Origin: Blakeslea trispora
Taxonomy: Eukaryota > Mucoromycota > Mucoromycetes > Mucorales > Choanephoraceae
Reading direction: 5' to 3'
Assembly (NCBI GenBank): GCA_025331445.1
Contig: JAIWNE010000076.1
Coordinates: forward strand, 62,001-126,000
Length of the DNA: 64,000 nucleotides
Position 1 is the first letter of the stretch. Each line of letters starts with the position of its first letter. Below the pieces are notes generated by a model that ran no database searches, was not told the origin of the DNA, and worked only from the letters and a program-made list of their open reading frames with translations. The translations under genes were made by a program, and so were the position numbers. Shown in pieces: positions 61,976 through 64,000 of the stretch.

Positions 61976-64000
61976 TTAGAAACTGGCGTAGACATTCTTG
62001 GAGAAGCTTTCATAATCCCAGTCACCGAAACCATTGAGACCGGCGTCAATTGAAGCATCAACATTGGCTCTAGCATCTGCATTGGAAAGAAGAGGAACAG
62101 CGAGAAGAGTTCTACGGTAGAGACCAGCACCAGCGCCTACATTAGCACCAAAACCGGCACCAAGGCCAGCATGACCGCCGACACCAGCACCAACACCAGC
62201 GCCGACACCAGCACCAACACCAGCATGACCGCCGACACCAGCGCCTACATTAGCACCAGCACCAAGACCAGCACCAGCACCAATATGAGCACCAGCACCA
62301 AGACCGGCACCAGCTCCTACACCGGCACCAGCACCAACACCGGCATGACCGCCAACACCAGCGCCTACACCGGCACCAAGACCAGCACCAGCACCAATAT
62401 GAGCACCAGCACCAGCACCAACACCAGCATGACCGCCGACACCAGCGCCTACACCGGCACCAAGACCAGCACCAGCACCAATATGAGCACCAGCACCAAC
62501 ACCAGCATGACCGCCGACACCAGCGCCTACACCAGCACCAGCACCAACACCGGCACCAACACCAGCACCAGCACCAATATGAGCACCAGCACCAACACCA
62601 GCATGACCGCCGACACCAGCGCCTACACCAGCTCCAACGCCAGCACCAACGCCAGCACCAACATGACCGTGGCCGCCAACACCAGCACCGACACCAGCGC
62701 CTACACCAGCTCCAACGCCAGCGCCAACATGACCATGACCGCCAACACCAGCACCAGCGCCTACACCAGCGCCTACACCGGCACCAACGCCAGCACCAAC
62801 ATGACCGTGGCCGCCTACACCAGCACCAGCACCGACACCAGCGCCTACACCAGCTCCAACGCCAGCACCAACATGACCGTGGCCGCCAACACCAGCACCG
62901 ACACCAGCGCCTACACCAGCTCCAACGCCAGCGCCAACATGACCATGACCGCCAACACCAGCACCAGCGCCTACACCAGCGCCTACACCGGCACCAAGAC
63001 CAGCACCAGCACCAATATGAGCACCAGCACCAACACCAGCATGACCGCCGACACCAGCGCCTACACCAGCACCAGCACCAACACCGGCACCAACACCAGC
63101 ACCAGCACCAATATGAGCACCAGCACCAACACCAGCATGACCGCCGACACCAGCGCCTACACCAGCTCCAACGCCAGCACCAACGCCAGCACCAACATGA
63201 CCGTGGCCGCCTACACCAGCACCAACGCCAGCACCAACATGACCGTGGCCGCCAACACCAGCACCGACACCAGCGCCTACACCAGCTCCAACGCCAGCGC
63301 CAACATGACCGTGGCCGCCAACACCAGCACCGACACCAGCGCCTACACCAGCATGACCGCCAACACCAGCACCGACATGAGCACCGGCATGACCGTGGCC
63401 GTTACCCTTTACACCAGCACCAACATGAGCACCGGCATGACCGTGGCCGCCTACACCAGCACCAACATGAGCACCAGCACCGACACCAGCATGACCTCCG
63501 ACACCAGCACCGACATGAGCACCGGCATGACCGTGGCCGTTACCCTTTACACCAGCACCAACATGAGCACCGGCATGACCGTGGCCGTTACCCTTTACAC
63601 CAGCACCAACATGAGCACCAGCATGACCGTGGCCGCCGACACCAGCACCGACATGAGCACCAGCATGACCGTGGCCGCCAACACCAGCACCAACATGACC
63701 GTGGCCGCCTACACCAGCACCAACATGAGCACCAGCACCGACACCAGCATGACCGCCGACACCAGCGCCTACACCAGCTCCAACGCCAGCTCCAACATGA
63801 CCGTGGCCGCCTACACCAGCACCAACATGAGCACCAGCACCGACACCAGCATGACCTCCGACACCAGCACCGACATGAGCACCGGCACGACCGTGGCCGT
63901 TACCCTTTACACCAGCACCAACATGAGCACCAGCATGACCGTGGCCGTTACCCTTTACACCAGTACTACCATGGTTGTTACCGGAATGGGAGCCAGAGGA
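61976..64000 (-). CDS. Gly/Ala/Val/His-rich repetitive structural protein, 5' end outside window
   Basis: On the minus strand one frame is open from the window edge to a TAA at 61978-61976: 674 codons with neither ATG nor stop inside, so the start lies beyond 64000. It is built from GAG-V/L/A-type units such as [19 protein letters not shown] and [12 protein letters not shown], with [16 protein letters not shown] near the upstream end. The last 55 residues are non-repetitive ([20 protein letters not shown] ... [16 protein letters not shown]) and form a distinct C-terminal cap. Gly alternates with Ala, Val and His, reminiscent of silk-like or cell-wall glycine-rich proteins. Base composition is far more GC-rich than the rest of the window. 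Whether it is secreted cannot be judged without the N-terminus. No family recognised. Confidence 0.78.
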   Translation of the reverse strand, partial: SSGSHSGNNHGSTGVKGNGHGHAGAHVGAGVKGNGHGRAGAHVGAGVGGHAGVGAGAHVGAGVGGHGHVGAGVGAGVGAGVGGHAGVGAGAHVGAGVGGHGHVGAGVGGHGHAGAHVGAGVGGHGHAGAHVGAGVKGNGHGHAGAHVGAGVKGNGHGHAGAHVGAGVGGHAGVGAGAHVGAGVGGHGHAGAHVGAGVKGNGHGHAGAHVGAGVGGHAGVGAGVGAGVGGHGHVGAGVGAGVGAGVGAGVGGHGHVGAGVGAGVGGHGHVGAGVGAGVGAGVGAGVGGHAGVGAGAHIGAGAGVGAGVGAGAGVGAGVGGHAGVGAGAHIGAGAGLGAGVGAGVGAGAGVGGHGHVGAGVGAGVGAGVGAGVGGHGHVGAGVGAGVGAGVGAGAGVGGHGHVGAGVGAGVGAGVGAGAGVGGHGHVGAGVGAGVGAGVGAGVGGHGHVGAGVGAGVGAGVGAGVGGHAGVGAGAHIGAGAGVGAGVGAGAGVGAGVGGHAGVGAGAHIGAGAGLGAGVGAGVGGHAGVGAGAGAHIGAGAGLGAGVGAGVGGHAGVGAGAGVGAGAGLGAGAHIGAGAGLGAGANVGAGVGGHAGVGAGVGAGVGAGVGGHAGLGAGFGANVGAGAGLYRRTLLAVPLLSNADARANVDASIDAGLNGFGDWDYESFSKNVYASF
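62100..63970. repeat. Nested tandem repeat array within the repetitive protein gene
   Basis: Basic units of 6 to 12 bp (ACCAGC, ACCAGCACC, ACACCAGCGCCT on the plus strand) build longer modules. A block of about 130 bp starting near 62660 recurs near 62870 almost unchanged. The module with AATATGAGCACCAGC recurs near 62278, 62396, 62482, 62577, 63013 and 63110. The near-identity implies recent unequal exchange. Confidence 0.85.

Noticed and set aside
61976..64000. CRISPR-like or centromeric satellite array
   Set aside because: There are no uniform spacers, and the whole stretch keeps one open frame with a conserved-looking terminal region, so it is a coding repeat.
1..64000. tRNA, rRNA or spliceosomal RNA genes
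   Set aside because: Visual search for tRNA B-box motifs on both strands and conserved U6 or rRNA cores found nothing convincing. A covariance-model scan would be needed to exclude them.

Overview
The window looks like nuclear DNA of an early-diverging filamentous fungus, most likely Mucoromycota (Mucorales-like). The basis is AT-rich spacers full of poly-A/T and CT runs, genes broken by many short introns (about 50-110 nt), a chitin synthase, a fungal-type KIN4 kinase, a tandem Zn2Cys6 factor, and pyrimidine-rich leaders just before start codons. I rebuilt 17 intron-containing genes by joining frames across splice sites. Every junction keeps phase. Of the 70 introns inferred, 69 are GT-AG and one, in the decapping enzyme gene DCP2, is AT-AC with U12-type signals.

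Layout. 0.3-11.7 kb: KIN4-like kinase, peroxin PEX19, chitin synthase (all +), then a NUFIP1/RSA1-like snoRNP assembly factor (-). 13.8-20.6 kb: DCP2 and glycogen branching enzyme GLC3 (+), converging on a Yrb30-like Ran-binding protein (-). 23.9-29.6 kb: a Rap-type GTPase-activating protein (+) and a four-LIM protein (-). 32.7-38.9 kb: a long DYRK/Pom1-type kinase and a bestrophin-like chloride channel (+). 40.7-44.6 kb: a tandem zinc-cluster transcription factor and RAD51 (+), converging on the SNARE VTI1 (-). 45.2-48.8 kb is a transposon graveyard: a broken Ty3/gypsy pol fragment between inverted copies of an unknown coding fragment. 49.0-60.4 kb: CLASP and a TEA/TEAD transcription factor (+), and a FYVE protein (-). 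62-64 kb: the 3' part of a very repetitive Gly/Ala/Val/His-rich protein gene (-), running off the window edge.

The genes do not form one pathway. Several touch polarity, cytoskeleton and wall growth (DYRK kinase, LIM protein, RapGAP, CLASP, chitin synthase). Others serve membrane traffic (VTI1, FYVE protein), RNA metabolism (DCP2, NUFIP1-like) and DNA repair (RAD51). Long spacers (4.8-7.0, 11.7-13.8, 20.6-23.9, 29.6-32.7, 53.5-55.6 kb) hold no gene I can assemble; four short coding-like relics are noted in them.
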